DNA from: OAS926 sp035503715
GTDB lineage: Bacteria; Pseudomonadota; Alphaproteobacteria; Rhizobiales; Rhizobiaceae
Direction: 5' to 3'
NCBI GenBank assembly: GCA_035503715.1
Contig: DATJTE010000178.1
Location: forward strand, 1 to 63,324
DNA length: 63,324 nt
Made by a program: the position numbers and the translations under genes. How positions within the stretch are numbered: the first letter of the stretch is position 1; each line of letters starts with the position of its first letter. The notes under the pieces were generated by a model that searched no databases, had not been told where the DNA came from, and worked only from the letters and a program-made list of their open reading frames with translations. This document shows positions 25,993 to 33,979 of this stretch, one piece after another.

Positions 25993-26649
25993 TCAGACGC
26001 GGACGCCATAAGGGATCGGTCCCCATTTGTTGTCGTGCTTCTGCGACGGGATGAAGCCGAAGACGAGCAGGATCAGATTGCCGATGTAAGGCACGAAGAC
26101 CAGCAGGATGAACCAGCCCGAGAGGCCGATGTCGTGCTGGCGGCGAACCTGCATGGCAATGCCCGGGATGAATGTGGCGAGGAAAAAAAGCCCGATAAAG
26201 GTGAAGGCCGTGTAAGGCGTTTCCTCGGCGAGAAAGCCGAAGGCTTGATCGATGGCGAAACCGACGAGTGAAATGGCAATCGCTGCGATCCACCAGCATA
26301 GGGCGAAACCCCAATACTCCTTGCGGCGCGCGCGGGTGCGGAAATTGGCATAGTTGGTGGTGATGCCGCGCGAGAAATAGCTCCACAGCCCGGTGCTTTC
26401 CGGTTCGGCGGTAACGGCGAAACGCCCGAACTCGGCATCGGCGGTCGCGGCAACCGCATTTCCCACGCCGCGGATCAGAAAGACATCATGCGCCTTGTCG
26501 GCAATGGGCTGGAATTCGACCAGCGTGCCTTTGCTGACCGGAAACTCGCGGCGCAGATTGGTCTTTTCGAAGGTGTAACGCTTGCCGTCGGTTCCGGTGA
26601 TGAAGCCGAAACCGTGCTCGTTATCGAAATGAAGGACTTCCCCGCGCAT
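25993..26649 (-). CDS. Cold-shock domain fused to DUF805 membrane domain
   Basis: A 218-residue protein from the ATG at 26649, preceded by AGGGCGGATCG. Residues 1-60 (GEVLHFDNEHGFGFITGTDGKRYTFEKTNL) resemble a cold-shock OB fold in which GFGFIT takes the place of the RNP1-like motif. A linker rich in Ala and Val follows, then residues 85-218 form a DUF805 domain with four hydrophobic segments and the signature RARRKEYWGFALCWW and RRQHDIGLSGW. A soluble nucleic-acid-binding-like domain tied to a small membrane domain suggests sensing or tethering at the membrane, but no function is known. A much longer open frame reaching 28290 is ignored because it runs over three other genes. Confidence 0.82.
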   Translation of the reverse strand: MRGEVLHFDNEHGFGFITGTDGKRYTFEKTNLRREFPVSKGTLVEFQPIADKAHDVFLIRGVGNAVAATADAEFGRFAVTAEPESTGLWSYFSRGITTNYANFRTRARRKEYWGFALCWWIAAIAISLVGFAIDQAFGFLAEETPYTAFTFIGLFFLATFIPGIAMQVRRQHDIGLSGWFILLVFVPYIGNLILLVFGFIPSQKHDNKWGPIPYGVRV

Positions 26650-26711
26650 CGATCCGCCCTGCGTTTGTCGTCGCGACAGTTCAACCGCAAGGCGCGGCGT
26701 GACGCAAGCAG

Positions 26712-27164
26712 TCAGAGAAAGCCGATGAACCGTCCGGCGAGGATCACTGCGGTCCAGAGCAGCAATGACAGAACGACAGAAATGCGCAAGGCGGTGCTGG
26801 TCCCGCCGTTGCGCGCGAGGCGGATGAAGGCCACGAAATTCAACGCCGCCAGCGCAATGAGCGCCATTTTCAGCAGGAACACGGGCATCAGCGCGTAGTC
26901 CGTCGCACGAACCGCGAACATGGTCAGGCCGGTGAGCGCCGCGCCTAAGAACGCGATCAGCGCGACGCGGCGCAGCAGCCGCACGAACGGTTCCGCAGGC
27001 AGGGAGCCGAAAGCGCCGAGCAGTCGGAAGTCCATCAGGAAAACGCTGGTGAACAGCGCACCGATCGACATGATGTGGAGCGCGTTGACGATCGGATAGG
27101 CGAAGAACGACACCTTGAGCGCGCGGATGACGCCAAGCTGTTCGAGCGCTGCGAGTATCTCCAT
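26712..27164 (-). CDS. Four-helix membrane protein (DUF6644/DUF2214-like)
   Basis: A 150-residue membrane protein with four predicted transmembrane segments: around residues 20-45 (FFAYPIVNALHIMSIGALF), 62-85, 92-112 and 125-148. The N-terminal pattern P-I-V-N-A-L-H-I-M-S-I-G with its buried His resembles haem-binding or redox membrane families such as DUF2214, but no function is assigned. It follows an exported DUF6152-like gene after 12 bp on the same strand; I recall that such pairs occur together elsewhere. Probably a two-gene operon. Confidence 0.72.
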   Translation of the reverse strand: MEILAALEQLGVIRALKVSFFAYPIVNALHIMSIGALFTSVFLMDFRLLGAFGSLPAEPFVRLLRRVALIAFLGAALTGLTMFAVRATDYALMPVFLLKMALIALAALNFVAFIRLARNGGTSTALRISVVLSLLLWTAVILAGRFIGFL

Positions 27165-27176
27165 GCGAGCGTGAGA

Positions 27177-27578
27177 TTATGCCGGCGGGACGCGGTTCGG
27201 GTAGATGTCGTAGGTCTTGCCGTTGACGATGAGGCGCACCGCTTTCATGCGCTTTTCGGTCTCGTCGCGGGAACGGTTGCCGATCGCGGTCACCTCGTCG
27301 CCAGCCTTGGCGGCATCCTCGGTGAAGCCGGCGCTGATCGTCGCGGATGGAGGCGCGAGCTCGACGCGCCAGATCTCGCCCTCCACGTCGACGTCGAGCG
27401 CGGCATGCGGATTGCCGATGGAGATCTCCTTGATGATGCCTTCGAGCTCGAAGAAGCCGTCCTCGGTCCAGGACCAGCCGTGATGGGCGAAAGCGGCGCC
27501 GGCCGCCGCGGTCCATAAGGCAATGCCCGCGACCGACGCCCTCACGGCCCGGCTCGATTTCAGGATGTGCATGGTCAC
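27177..27578 (-). CDS. Exported DUF6152-type protein
   Basis: A 133-residue protein with a signal peptide (about residues 1-31, ending AGAAFA|HHGW). The mature part HHGWSWTEDGFFELEGIIKEISIGNPHAALDVDVEG matches the DUF6152 pattern in which an N-terminal His pair after cleavage is followed by a small beta barrel. The adjacent N-terminal histidines could bind copper, which is inference. It is the first gene of a pair with the downstream four-helix membrane protein, which begins after 12 bp. Function unknown. Confidence 0.75.
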   Translation of the reverse strand: MTMHILKSSRAVRASVAGIALWTAAAGAAFAHHGWSWTEDGFFELEGIIKEISIGNPHAALDVDVEGEIWRVELAPPSATISAGFTEDAAKAGDEVTAIGNRSRDETEKRMKAVRLIVNGKTYDIYPNRVPPA

Positions 27579-27678
27579 CTCCCACGGAGCGTTCTATTGC
27601 CCAGCAGGGTAGGGCCGAACGGTGCGGGGTCAATTCACGTCGGCTTGAGCGCGATGGACGCCAGCAGTCCTGGCAAGT

Positions 27679-28638
27679 ATGAGAGCGGCGCACCGCATGG
27701 AGCTGCCGCTGGCACAGACTTCGCCTTCCCCGGAAACGCGCAAAGCCGAACCGAATACGGCTGTGCGAACGGCGTTGCGTGCCTGGCTCGAGCGCTTTTA
27801 CGGAAATGTCATTTCGGCCATCGATTTCGCACGACGGCGACAGAATGCCCGGATCGCGCTGCGCGCTCGCGGCAAGAACTGGTGGCGGTTCGCGCTTTTC
27901 GCCGTGCTCGCGCTGATCTTCGCGTCGGCTCTGTTCGATCCGGTTTTCGGCGCACAGGGCGCTTTCGGCCCGCGATGGCTGCAGTCCTTCGGAGCCTTCG
28001 CCGCCGAGTACGGCAAGTCCGGCTACTACATCGTGCCGCTCGCACTCGGCCTGATCTGGGTCACTTCGCTTGACTGGAGTCTCAGGCTGCCGCGCCCGAA
28101 ACTGCTTCTCTTCTACCGGGCCGCGGCGATGGACTTGGCGCTGATCTCGATTGCAGGTTCCGGCATCATAGCCTCTGTGCTCAAGCTCGTGGTCGGCCGT
28201 GCCCGCCCACATATCTTTGAGCAGGTCGGCGCGTTTCATTTCGAGCCTTTCGCCTTCGAGGCGATGATGGCGAGTTTCCCGTCCGGCCATGCAACAACCT
28301 TCGGCGCTGTTTGCGCCGCGGTTGCGCTGCTCTTTCCCCGGCTAAGGATTCTGGCGCTGCTGATCGCCGTCTGGTTCGGTTTCTCGCGGGTCATCGTCGG
28401 CGTTCACTATCCAAGCGACGTGATCGCCGGCCTGCTGTTCGGGTACTGGTTCACGCAGGTGACGGCGTACCGGTTCGGCAAGGCAGGGCTGATCTTCGAC
28501 CTGCCGGCAGCGGGCGGGTTGAAGCTCAAGCGCTCATTCCACCTGGTCGAGGCGCGCAGACATCGCCGGCTGAAGGCGCGGCTGGCCCGCTGGGATGCCC
28601 GGCTGCACCGGGTCATCGGCGCGCCCGGCGGCAATTGA
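27679..28638 (+). CDS. PAP2-family membrane phosphatase
   Basis: A 319-residue integral membrane phosphatase. The three active-site motifs are in order: KLVVGRARPH (KxxxxxxRP), FPSGHATT (PSGH) and SRVIVGVHYPSD (SRxxxxxHxxxD). These enzymes dephosphorylate lipid phosphates such as undecaprenyl pyrophosphate or lipid A. The basic N-terminus (residues 40-70, rich in Arg) and an equally basic C-terminal tail are cytoplasmic. Start is uncertain between ATGs at 27679 and 27697. The substrate cannot be told from sequence; a second PAP2 gene with a better lipid A context lies at 46331. Confidence 0.87.
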   Translation: MRAAHRMELPLAQTSPSPETRKAEPNTAVRTALRAWLERFYGNVISAIDFARRRQNARIALRARGKNWWRFALFAVLALIFASALFDPVFGAQGAFGPRWLQSFGAFAAEYGKSGYYIVPLALGLIWVTSLDWSLRLPRPKLLLFYRAAAMDLALISIAGSGIIASVLKLVVGRARPHIFEQVGAFHFEPFAFEAMMASFPSGHATTFGAVCAAVALLFPRLRILALLIAVWFGFSRVIVGVHYPSDVIAGLLFGYWFTQVTAYRFGKAGLIFDLPAAGGLKLKRSFHLVEARRHRRLKARLARWDARLHRVIGAPGGN

Positions 28639-28657
28639 CTCCTAACGGAAACCGCGT

Positions 28658-28684
28658 AAAACGCCGCGCGACAGCGGAGTTTTC
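28658..28684 (+). terminator. Probable intrinsic terminator after the PAP2 gene
   Basis: AAAAC-g-CCGC pairs with GCGG-a-GTTTT around the loop gcgaca, giving a 9-bp stem with one mismatch that ends in a T run on the plus strand, 20 bp after the stop codon. Confidence 0.6.
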
Positions 28685-28916
28685 GATGCGCGGCCTGCTT
28701 TTGGCGCTCTTTGCATTCGACTTCCCTGGGCATTCGTCCGGGAGCGAACGCGCTCGTCCGCTCACCACCAAAGCCAAAACTTCGAAAACGACCGCCAAAA
28801 CGGTCTGATCTCCCTTGGCCTCCCGCTCTCTCCCCGGGTCCGGCTGGGGAGCGAGGCAAGACCCGAAGCGGGTCGCTTCCCCGAGAACCGCGGAGAGAGG
28901 GACAGGAGCTAAAATC

Positions 28917-29951
28917 ATGGGTTTCAAGGTTGCAGTCGTCGGGGCCACGGGAAATGTCGGCCGCGAAATGCTGAACATCCTCGAGGAACGCGGCTTCCCG
29001 GCCGACGAGGTCGTGGCCCTTGCCTCGCGCCGCTCGGTCGGCACCGAAGTCTCCTATGGCGACAAGACGCTGAAGGTGAAGGCGCTGGAGAATTACGATT
29101 TCTCCGACACCGACATCTGCGTGATGTCGGCCGGCGGCAATGTGTCCAAGGAATGGTCGCCGAAGATCGGCAAGCAGGGCTGCGTCGTCATCGATAATTC
29201 GAGCGCGTTCCGCTACGACCAGGACGTGCCGCTGATCGTGCCGGAAGTGAATCCGGACGCGATCGACCTGTTCACCCGCAAGAACATCATCGCCAATCCG
29301 AACTGCTCGACCGCGCAGCTCGTCGTCGCGATGAAGCCGCTGCACGACAGAGCGAAGATCAAGCGCATCGTGGTGGCGACCTACCAGTCGGTGTCGGGCG
29401 CCGGCAAGGAAGGTATGGACGAGCTCTTCACGCAGACCCGCGCGGTGTTCGTGTCCGATGCCGTCGAGGTGAAGAAGTTCACCAAGCGTATCGCCTTCAA
29501 CGTCATCCCGCACATCGACGTGTTCATGGACGACGGCTCCACCAAGGAAGAGTGGAAGATGGTGGCCGAGACCAAGAAGATGCTCGACCCGAAGATCAAG
29601 CTCACCGCCACCTGCGTGCGCGTGCCTGTCTTCATCGGCCATTCCGAAGCGGTGAACGTCGAGTTCGAGGAGCCGATCACGGCGGACGAAGCGCGCGAGA
29701 TCCTGCGCGATGCGCCGGGCTGCCTCGTCATCGACAAGCGCGAGAACGGCGGCTACATCACGCCGCTCGAAAGCGCGGGCGAAGACGCGACCTACATTTC
29801 GCGTATCCGCGAAGACCCGACGATCGACAACGGCCTGTCGATGTGGATCGTCTCGGACAATCTGCGCAAGGGTGCGGCACTCAATGCGGTGCAGATCGCA
29901 GAGTTGCTCGTGGCACGCGGGCTGATCCAGCCCAAGCGCAAGGCGGCTTAG
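28917..29951 (+). CDS. asd: Aspartate-semialdehyde dehydrogenase
   Basis: A 344-residue NADPH enzyme that converts aspartyl phosphate to aspartate semialdehyde, the branch point to lysine, diaminopimelate, threonine and methionine. The N-terminal GATGNVGREML binds the nucleotide, and the catalytic Cys130 lies in NPNCSTAQLV. The active-site QSVSGAGKEGMDEL block follows. The start ATG at 28917 follows AGGAG; the frame is open upstream to 28815, in repeat-like DNA, which I do not count as coding. A strong terminator lies 28 bp after the stop. Confidence 0.96.
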   Translation: MGFKVAVVGATGNVGREMLNILEERGFPADEVVALASRRSVGTEVSYGDKTLKVKALENYDFSDTDICVMSAGGNVSKEWSPKIGKQGCVVIDNSSAFRYDQDVPLIVPEVNPDAIDLFTRKNIIANPNCSTAQLVVAMKPLHDRAKIKRIVVATYQSVSGAGKEGMDELFTQTRAVFVSDAVEVKKFTKRIAFNVIPHIDVFMDDGSTKEEWKMVAETKKMLDPKIKLTATCVRVPVFIGHSEAVNVEFEEPITADEAREILRDAPGCLVIDKRENGGYITPLESAGEDATYISRIREDPTIDNGLSMWIVSDNLRKGAALNAVQIAELLVARGLIQPKRKAA

Positions 29952-29979
29952 TCTTTTCATTCTAGCGCTCCTTTCTGAT

Positions 29980-30013
29980 GGGCGTGGCTGTTCGTTGCCA
30001 CGCCCGGCTTTTT
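29980..30013 (+). terminator. Intrinsic terminator of asd
   Basis: GGGCGTGGC (29980-29988) pairs perfectly with GCCACGCCC (29997-30005) around an 8-nt loop, followed by GGCTTTTTG. Nine G/C-rich pairs and a T run make this a clear rho-independent terminator. Confidence 0.88.
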
Positions 30014-30056
30014 GCCGTGTGGCCAGTATCAACCGGTTGTCCTGCGTCCGGGCGGC

Positions 30057-30737
30057 TCACGACGTGTCGGGCGGTGCGTTCCGCGCCCACCAGGCGCGCT
30101 GGTGCGCGCTTTCGAGGATGCCGAAAAGTTCGTGGCTCTTCAGCCGCCGCGCCGCGCGGCCGCGCAAATCGAGCGGCGGACCGGGCCGCAGCGGCTGGAT
30201 AGCGCAGAAGACGCCGCGTTCCCGCGCGCGTTGGCGCAGCGCCGCAGCCTGGATATCGTCGAGCGCGTGAAACAGCGCATCGATGCGATGGGCGAGGCGG
30301 CTGCCGTCGATCTCCGTGTCGTTGCGCACGGAAGGAATGCCTCGAAAAGGGCGCGGCTGGACATTGGGGTTCAGCAGACGCGACGGCGACTCGGCGAGCT
30401 CGAAGGGCCGCCAGTCGTCGGGGCGCCACTCGTCCGGGAGCTGAGCGGTTGGGGGTCGGGCGCGGTCCAGACGCGTCTTGTCCGGCTGGCTGTCTTCCGG
30501 TTCTGGCGTGGCGATGCGGGCTGGCGGCAGCGTCACGGTGATGCGCTGCGCGAGCACGAGGATCAGCCGCCGCGCCGCGGCCTCGGCGGGACGCAGCAGG
30601 CGCGTGACGATACGATGGACGCTGCGCAGGATCGTCGTCCGGCGGTCGAGGCCTCCGAACCCGGACATGATCCAGAGATCGCCGAGGATGCGCTGCAGCG
30701 ATCTGTGCTCCAGTTCGGCCAGCCTTTCGTCCATCAT
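30057..30737 (-). CDS. Conserved-type protein of unknown function, Arg/Pro-rich
   Basis: A 226-residue protein with an excellent ribosome-binding site (AAGGAGG) just ahead of a GTG-ATG-ATG run at 30734-30740; I use the middle ATG. I do not recognise it. The first 70 residues look helical and amphipathic (MMDERLAELEHRSLQRILGDLWIMSGFGGLDRRTTILRS-like), the middle is Pro/Arg/Asp-rich and probably disordered, and the last 80 residues are again helical with RAARRLKSHELFGILESAHQRAWWARNA. No signal peptide or membrane segment. It is divergent from the metallophosphoesterase, with an 18-bp perfect hairpin between them. Confidence 0.6.
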   Translation of the reverse strand: MMDERLAELEHRSLQRILGDLWIMSGFGGLDRRTTILRSVHRIVTRLLRPAEAAARRLILVLAQRITVTLPPARIATPEPEDSQPDKTRLDRARPPTAQLPDEWRPDDWRPFELAESPSRLLNPNVQPRPFRGIPSVRNDTEIDGSRLAHRIDALFHALDDIQAAALRQRARERGVFCAIQPLRPGPPLDLRGRAARRLKSHELFGILESAHQRAWWARNAPPDTS

Positions 30738-30855
30738 CACCGCCTCCTTTCACAGGCGCGGGGATTATCGGACGGGCGCGAGGGGGCGGTGGACAGATTC
30801 GGAAAAAAGATTGCTGACAGCTCCTGACACGAAACCTGTCCGAAGCACCCCCTCA

Positions 30856-30896
30856 CCGGCACTCCTCTCCCCCTGCCCGGGGGAGAGGAGTGCCGG
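30856..30896. repeat. Perfect 18-bp inverted repeat (hairpin element)
   Basis: The arm at 30856-30873 is the exact reverse complement of 30879-30896, with a 5-nt TGCCC loop. A weaker CTCCCC/GGGGAG hairpin follows at 30917-30936. The pyrimidine-rich arms with CTCCCC cores resemble the short palindromic intergenic repeats common in rhizobia and match in style the two elements further right. Confidence 0.85.
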
Positions 30897-30995
30897 CCGC
30901 AACGCCTGCGCCAGACCTCCCCGCAAGTGGGGGGAGAGGGGGACGTCAGCGTCGGTGCGCGATTGCCAGCGTTGGTGTGCTTCCGCATTCGGCGT

Positions 30996-32117
30996 ATGAT
31001 GGCCCCGATGCCGGCGCTCTTTCTGTCGAGACGTGCGTTTCTTCTGGCCGGTGGCGCTGCGATGGTGCTGCCACTGGTTCGTCGCGACGATGTGAACGCC
31101 CAGGCGGCACTCGATGTCACGTTCCTGTTCGTTGCCGACATTCATGCCTGCCGCATGGAATCCGGCCTCAGTCCGAACTGCGAGCAGGAAGGCAAGACGG
31201 ACGCCAATCTTCTGAAGAATATCGCCGCGCTGAACGGCATCACGCGTCACGCCTGGCCGGCTGAGATCGGCGGCAAGCCCACTGGGCTCAGGAGCGCCGG
31301 TCAGCCGATCGCAACGCCGCTCGGCCTGATCACCGGCGGCGACGCGACGGACGATGGCGGCGGGCAGACGACGCTGCCCAGCGAAGGCACGCAGCTTCTG
31401 CAGTTCAGCCATCGCTACCAGCAAGGTGCTGGAACCGACCGCGTCAATTTTCCGGTCTATGTCGGCCTCGGCAATCACGACCTCGACCAGGATGGGCCAC
31501 GGGATCATCTCGACTGGTATCGGCGCGAGCTGCGCGACTATGTCGAGCTCAATCATCGGCCGAGCGTGATCTTCAAGCCGCCGGTGCCGGTGGTGGATTA
31601 CGATCTGCAGTCGGATTGCTACTCATGGGAGTGGGGCGGGTTGCACCTCGTGCAGCTCCATCGTTATGGCGGCGACACGCGCAAAGACGCAGTCAGCAGT
31701 CTGCCCTGGCTGAAACGCAATCTCGCGACCTATGCCGCCGACGGCCGGCCGGTCGTGCTGTTCCAGCATTATGGCTGGGACATTTTTTCCATCGAGCGAT
31801 GGGACCCGGCGGCGACGACGTTCGACGACCATGGCGTTGGCGAGCCGCACTGGTGGAGCGAGGCGGACCGGCGGGCGCTGCTCGATGTGCTGCCGGGCTA
31901 CAACGTCATCGGCCTGTTCCATGGCCATCAGCACGACACGCCGATGATCTATTCGGCTGAAGGCCTCGACCTGTTCAAGCCCAAGGCAGCGTTCATGGGT
32001 GGCTTCGCGGTGGCGCGTGTGACAACGGATCGGTTCGAGGTCGCGCTGGCGGAAGGCGATGGTGAGAGCCTCAAATTCACGCATGCTTTTTCGAAGGCGA
32101 TCAATTCGATACGATGA
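30996..32117 (+). CDS. Exported calcineurin-like metallophosphoesterase
   Basis: A 373-residue protein. A twin-arginine-like signal (SRRAFLLAGGAAMVLPL) precedes the catalytic domain. All the metallophosphoesterase motifs are in order: D-x-H in FVADIHACRM, GGDATDDGG, GLGNHDLD, a His in LFQHYGWD, and GLFHGHQHD. These bind two metals and hydrolyse phosphoesters or phosphoanhydrides in the periplasm. The substrate is unknown. The start could be 30996, 30999 or 31008; all retain the signal. The gene is followed by the first copy of a two-hairpin repeat. Confidence 0.88.
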   Translation: MMAPMPALFLSRRAFLLAGGAAMVLPLVRRDDVNAQAALDVTFLFVADIHACRMESGLSPNCEQEGKTDANLLKNIAALNGITRHAWPAEIGGKPTGLRSAGQPIATPLGLITGGDATDDGGGQTTLPSEGTQLLQFSHRYQQGAGTDRVNFPVYVGLGNHDLDQDGPRDHLDWYRRELRDYVELNHRPSVIFKPPVPVVDYDLQSDCYSWEWGGLHLVQLHRYGGDTRKDAVSSLPWLKRNLATYAADGRPVVLFQHYGWDIFSIERWDPAATTFDDHGVGEPHWWSEADRRALLDVLPGYNVIGLFHGHQHDTPMIYSAEGLDLFKPKAAFMGGFAVARVTTDRFEVALAEGDGESLKFTHAFSKAINSIR

Positions 32118-32126
32118 GAGGTGGAG

Positions 32127-32202
32127 TGTCGGCGCGCTGCCGCACGTACCCCACCCGGCCTGACTTCGTCAGGCCACCCTCCCCTCAAGGGGGAGGGAGC
32201 GC
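32127..32202. repeat. Two-hairpin repeat element, copy 1
   Basis: The element begins with GGCGCGCTGCCGC and holds two hairpins: GGCCTGAC-ttc-GTCAGGCC (32157-32175) and CCCTCCCC...GGGGAGGG (32177-32197). Copy 2 lies at 32647-32722 in the same orientation with the same layout. The stop codon and last three Pro codons of the ACT-domain gene come from the second hairpin. Confidence 0.85.
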
Positions 32203-32598
32203 GTTGGCGCTGATTGCGGCCAGAATTTCCAGCGCTTCGTCGGCGCGGTCTATCGGTACGAAGAGGTGGTCGTGGAAATAGCCGGCGACCGGGTTCACGC
32301 CGATGCCGGCCGCGGCGAGACGCGTCGCAATCGCCGCGATGAAGCCGACGGCTTCGAGCGACGAGTGAACGTCGAGCGTGATCATGCGCGACGGGAAGAT
32401 CGCGGCGAGGCCGGCGGATTTTGCTTGCGTCTCGGTGAGGATGAGGGTCGTGCCTTCCGACTCGCGGAAGGTCATGAGCGGCGCGATGCTGGCGGGAATC
32501 GGCGTCGCGGACGGCAGTGTGGCGAAGACGTAAACATCCGGCGCGATGCTCGGACGCATCGACGCGAGAAGCTTTGCGAGATTGGTTTCGCCGGACAT
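32185..32598 (-). CDS. ACT-domain protein (ACT_3 / DUF2241-like)
   Basis: A 137-residue protein from the ATG at 32598 (MSGETNLAKLLASMRPSIAPDVYVFATLP). The N-terminal third is the usual leader of this two-ACT-domain family, and residues 60-130 form an ACT domain (SRMITLDVHSSLEAVGFIAAIATRLAAAGIGVNPVAGYFHDHLFVP). ACT domains bind amino acids or related ligands; there is no attached enzyme, so a regulatory or sensor role is likely but unknown. The C-terminus ANALPPP is read from a repeat element. Direct copies of that repeat lie on both sides of the gene, so it is a bracketed unit of about 0.6 kb. Confidence 0.82.
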   Translation of the reverse strand: MSGETNLAKLLASMRPSIAPDVYVFATLPSATPIPASIAPLMTFRESEGTTLILTETQAKSAGLAAIFPSRMITLDVHSSLEAVGFIAAIATRLAAAGIGVNPVAGYFHDHLFVPIDRADEALEILAAISANALPPP

Positions 32599-32646
32599 GA
32601 TGCCCCCTACCGGACTTCGGTCCGGCCTTCCTTCAAGGGAACTAGA

Positions 32647-32722
32647 TGTTGGCGCGCTGCCGCTCGTACCCCCCACCCGGCCAGCCTGCGGCTGGCCACC
32701 CTCCCCGCGAGGGGGAGGGAGC
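32647..32722. repeat. Two-hairpin repeat element, copy 2
   Basis: Same orientation and layout as copy 1. The first hairpin is GGCCAGCC-tgc-GGCTGGCC (32679-32697), the second CCCTCCCC-gcga-GGGGGAGGG (32699-32719). Compared with copy 1, the first stem differs at several positions on both arms in a compensatory way. It fills most of the gap between the M24 peptidase stop and the ACT gene start and may act as a processing or termination signal. Confidence 0.85.
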
Positions 32723-32723
32723 G

Positions 32724-33908
32724 CTAACCACCACGGTTCCAGCCGCGGCCGCGGGCGCCAAGCAATTCGTGGCCGTCTTTCGTGATCGTCACGGTGTCTT
32801 CCAGCTTGATGAAGCCGCGGCTGGGATGGAGCATCGTTGTTTCGACCGAAAGCACGTGACCCGGCTCAAGCGGATGCGCAGCGTCGATGCCCTCGTAAGC
32901 GACCGGATGGTTGGTCATCAGGAACGGCGCCTCATGGCTGATCAGGCCCATGCCATGCGCGAAGAAGTCGGTGTATTTGACATGCGCCGAGCGTTTCAGT
33001 TCGGCTTCCGCGTGGGCGATCATGTCGCCACCGAGTGTGCCGGGTCTGCACTTCGAGAACGCGGCTTGCTGCACGGCTTCGATCGACGAGAGCAGATCGT
33101 CGAGCTCGGCGTCGGGTTCGCCCAGCACGCCCATACGGCAGAGGTCGCCGATGTAACCTTTGAAATTGCCGCCGGAGTCGATCGACATCACCTCGCCTTT
33201 CTTCCACGCCTGCGGCGACACCGCGCGGTTGTGGCTGGAACCGAAGGTGAGCAGGCAATATTCGAAATTCAGACCGCGGTTCACTTCCTCGCGGCGCAAA
33301 GTCTCGACCACCTCGGCGCGCGTCGTGCCTTCACGCGAGGCGGCGAAAGTGGCGAGCATGGAATCGGTGATCAACTCCGAGGCCTGACGCAACAGGTCGA
33401 TCTCGGCCGGCGTTTTGATCGCGCGCAGCCGCTCGAAGACGGTGTTGCCGTCGATGAGCGTTGCGCTGGGTAGCGCCTTCTGCAGCGCGACGAAAGCGTC
33501 CGCCGCGAGGAAGCCCGGCTCGTAGCCGATGCGCGCCTTCTCCAGGCCGATCTTCTTCAGATGCTCGGCGACAAGATTGGCGCCGTCCACCGTGCCCCAG
33601 GCGGCGAGATAGGTTGCAGGCGTCCAGAACGGCTTCACCTGTTGCTCGTGCCCTTCCATCCTGTTGCCGACGTAGGCGGCGTGGTCGGGGCGGCCCTTCT
33701 CGTAGAGAGCGAAGGGCATGTAGCGGCTGTGACCGATCGCATCCATTGCGTGGAAGAAGATGAAGCGATAGCCGCCGAGCATATACTGCACATTGTGCTT
33801 GGAGGTGGCGACGATGATGTCGATGCCGGCCGCGTCCATCAGCCGGTCGAGCTTGTCGTGGTCGAATGGAATGGCGACGGCGGTCGCGTCGCGCGTTGCA
33901 ACGTTCAT
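32724..33908 (-). CDS. M24-family metallopeptidase (Xaa-Pro dipeptidase / creatinase-like)
   Basis: A 394-residue protein preceded by GGGAGGAAACC. It has an N-terminal creatinase-like domain (DRLMDAAGIDIIVATSKHNVQYMLGGYRF) and a C-terminal pita-bread catalytic domain with the five metal ligands visible: two Asp in SIDSGGNFKGYIGDLCRMG, His in HGMGLISHEAP, and Glu in VLSVETTM and IKLEDTV. It may cleave Xaa-Pro dipeptides or another amide. The arginase-family gene lies 71 bp upstream on the same strand, so the pair may work on a guanidino or amide compound. Open frame upstream of 33908 is disregarded. Confidence 0.88.
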   Translation of the reverse strand: MNVATRDATAVAIPFDHDKLDRLMDAAGIDIIVATSKHNVQYMLGGYRFIFFHAMDAIGHSRYMPFALYEKGRPDHAAYVGNRMEGHEQQVKPFWTPATYLAAWGTVDGANLVAEHLKKIGLEKARIGYEPGFLAADAFVALQKALPSATLIDGNTVFERLRAIKTPAEIDLLRQASELITDSMLATFAASREGTTRAEVVETLRREEVNRGLNFEYCLLTFGSSHNRAVSPQAWKKGEVMSIDSGGNFKGYIGDLCRMGVLGEPDAELDDLLSSIEAVQQAAFSKCRPGTLGGDMIAHAEAELKRSAHVKYTDFFAHGMGLISHEAPFLMTNHPVAYEGIDAAHPLEPGHVLSVETTMLHPSRGFIKLEDTVTITKDGHELLGARGRGWNRGG

Positions 33909-33979
33909 GGTTTCCTCCCGAGCGTCACGGAACTGGTCCGACCAGAATGCACCCTTGCAGGGTGCGGCGTCCAGAGGAA

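Noticed and set aside
25993..28290. 765-codon open frame on the minus strand across four genes
   Set aside because: Only its last 218 codons form a family-like protein with a ribosome-binding site; the rest overlies other genes in the wrong frame.
28407..30032. 541-codon minus-strand frame opposite asd
   Set aside because: Shadow of asd; no family match and no ribosome-binding site.
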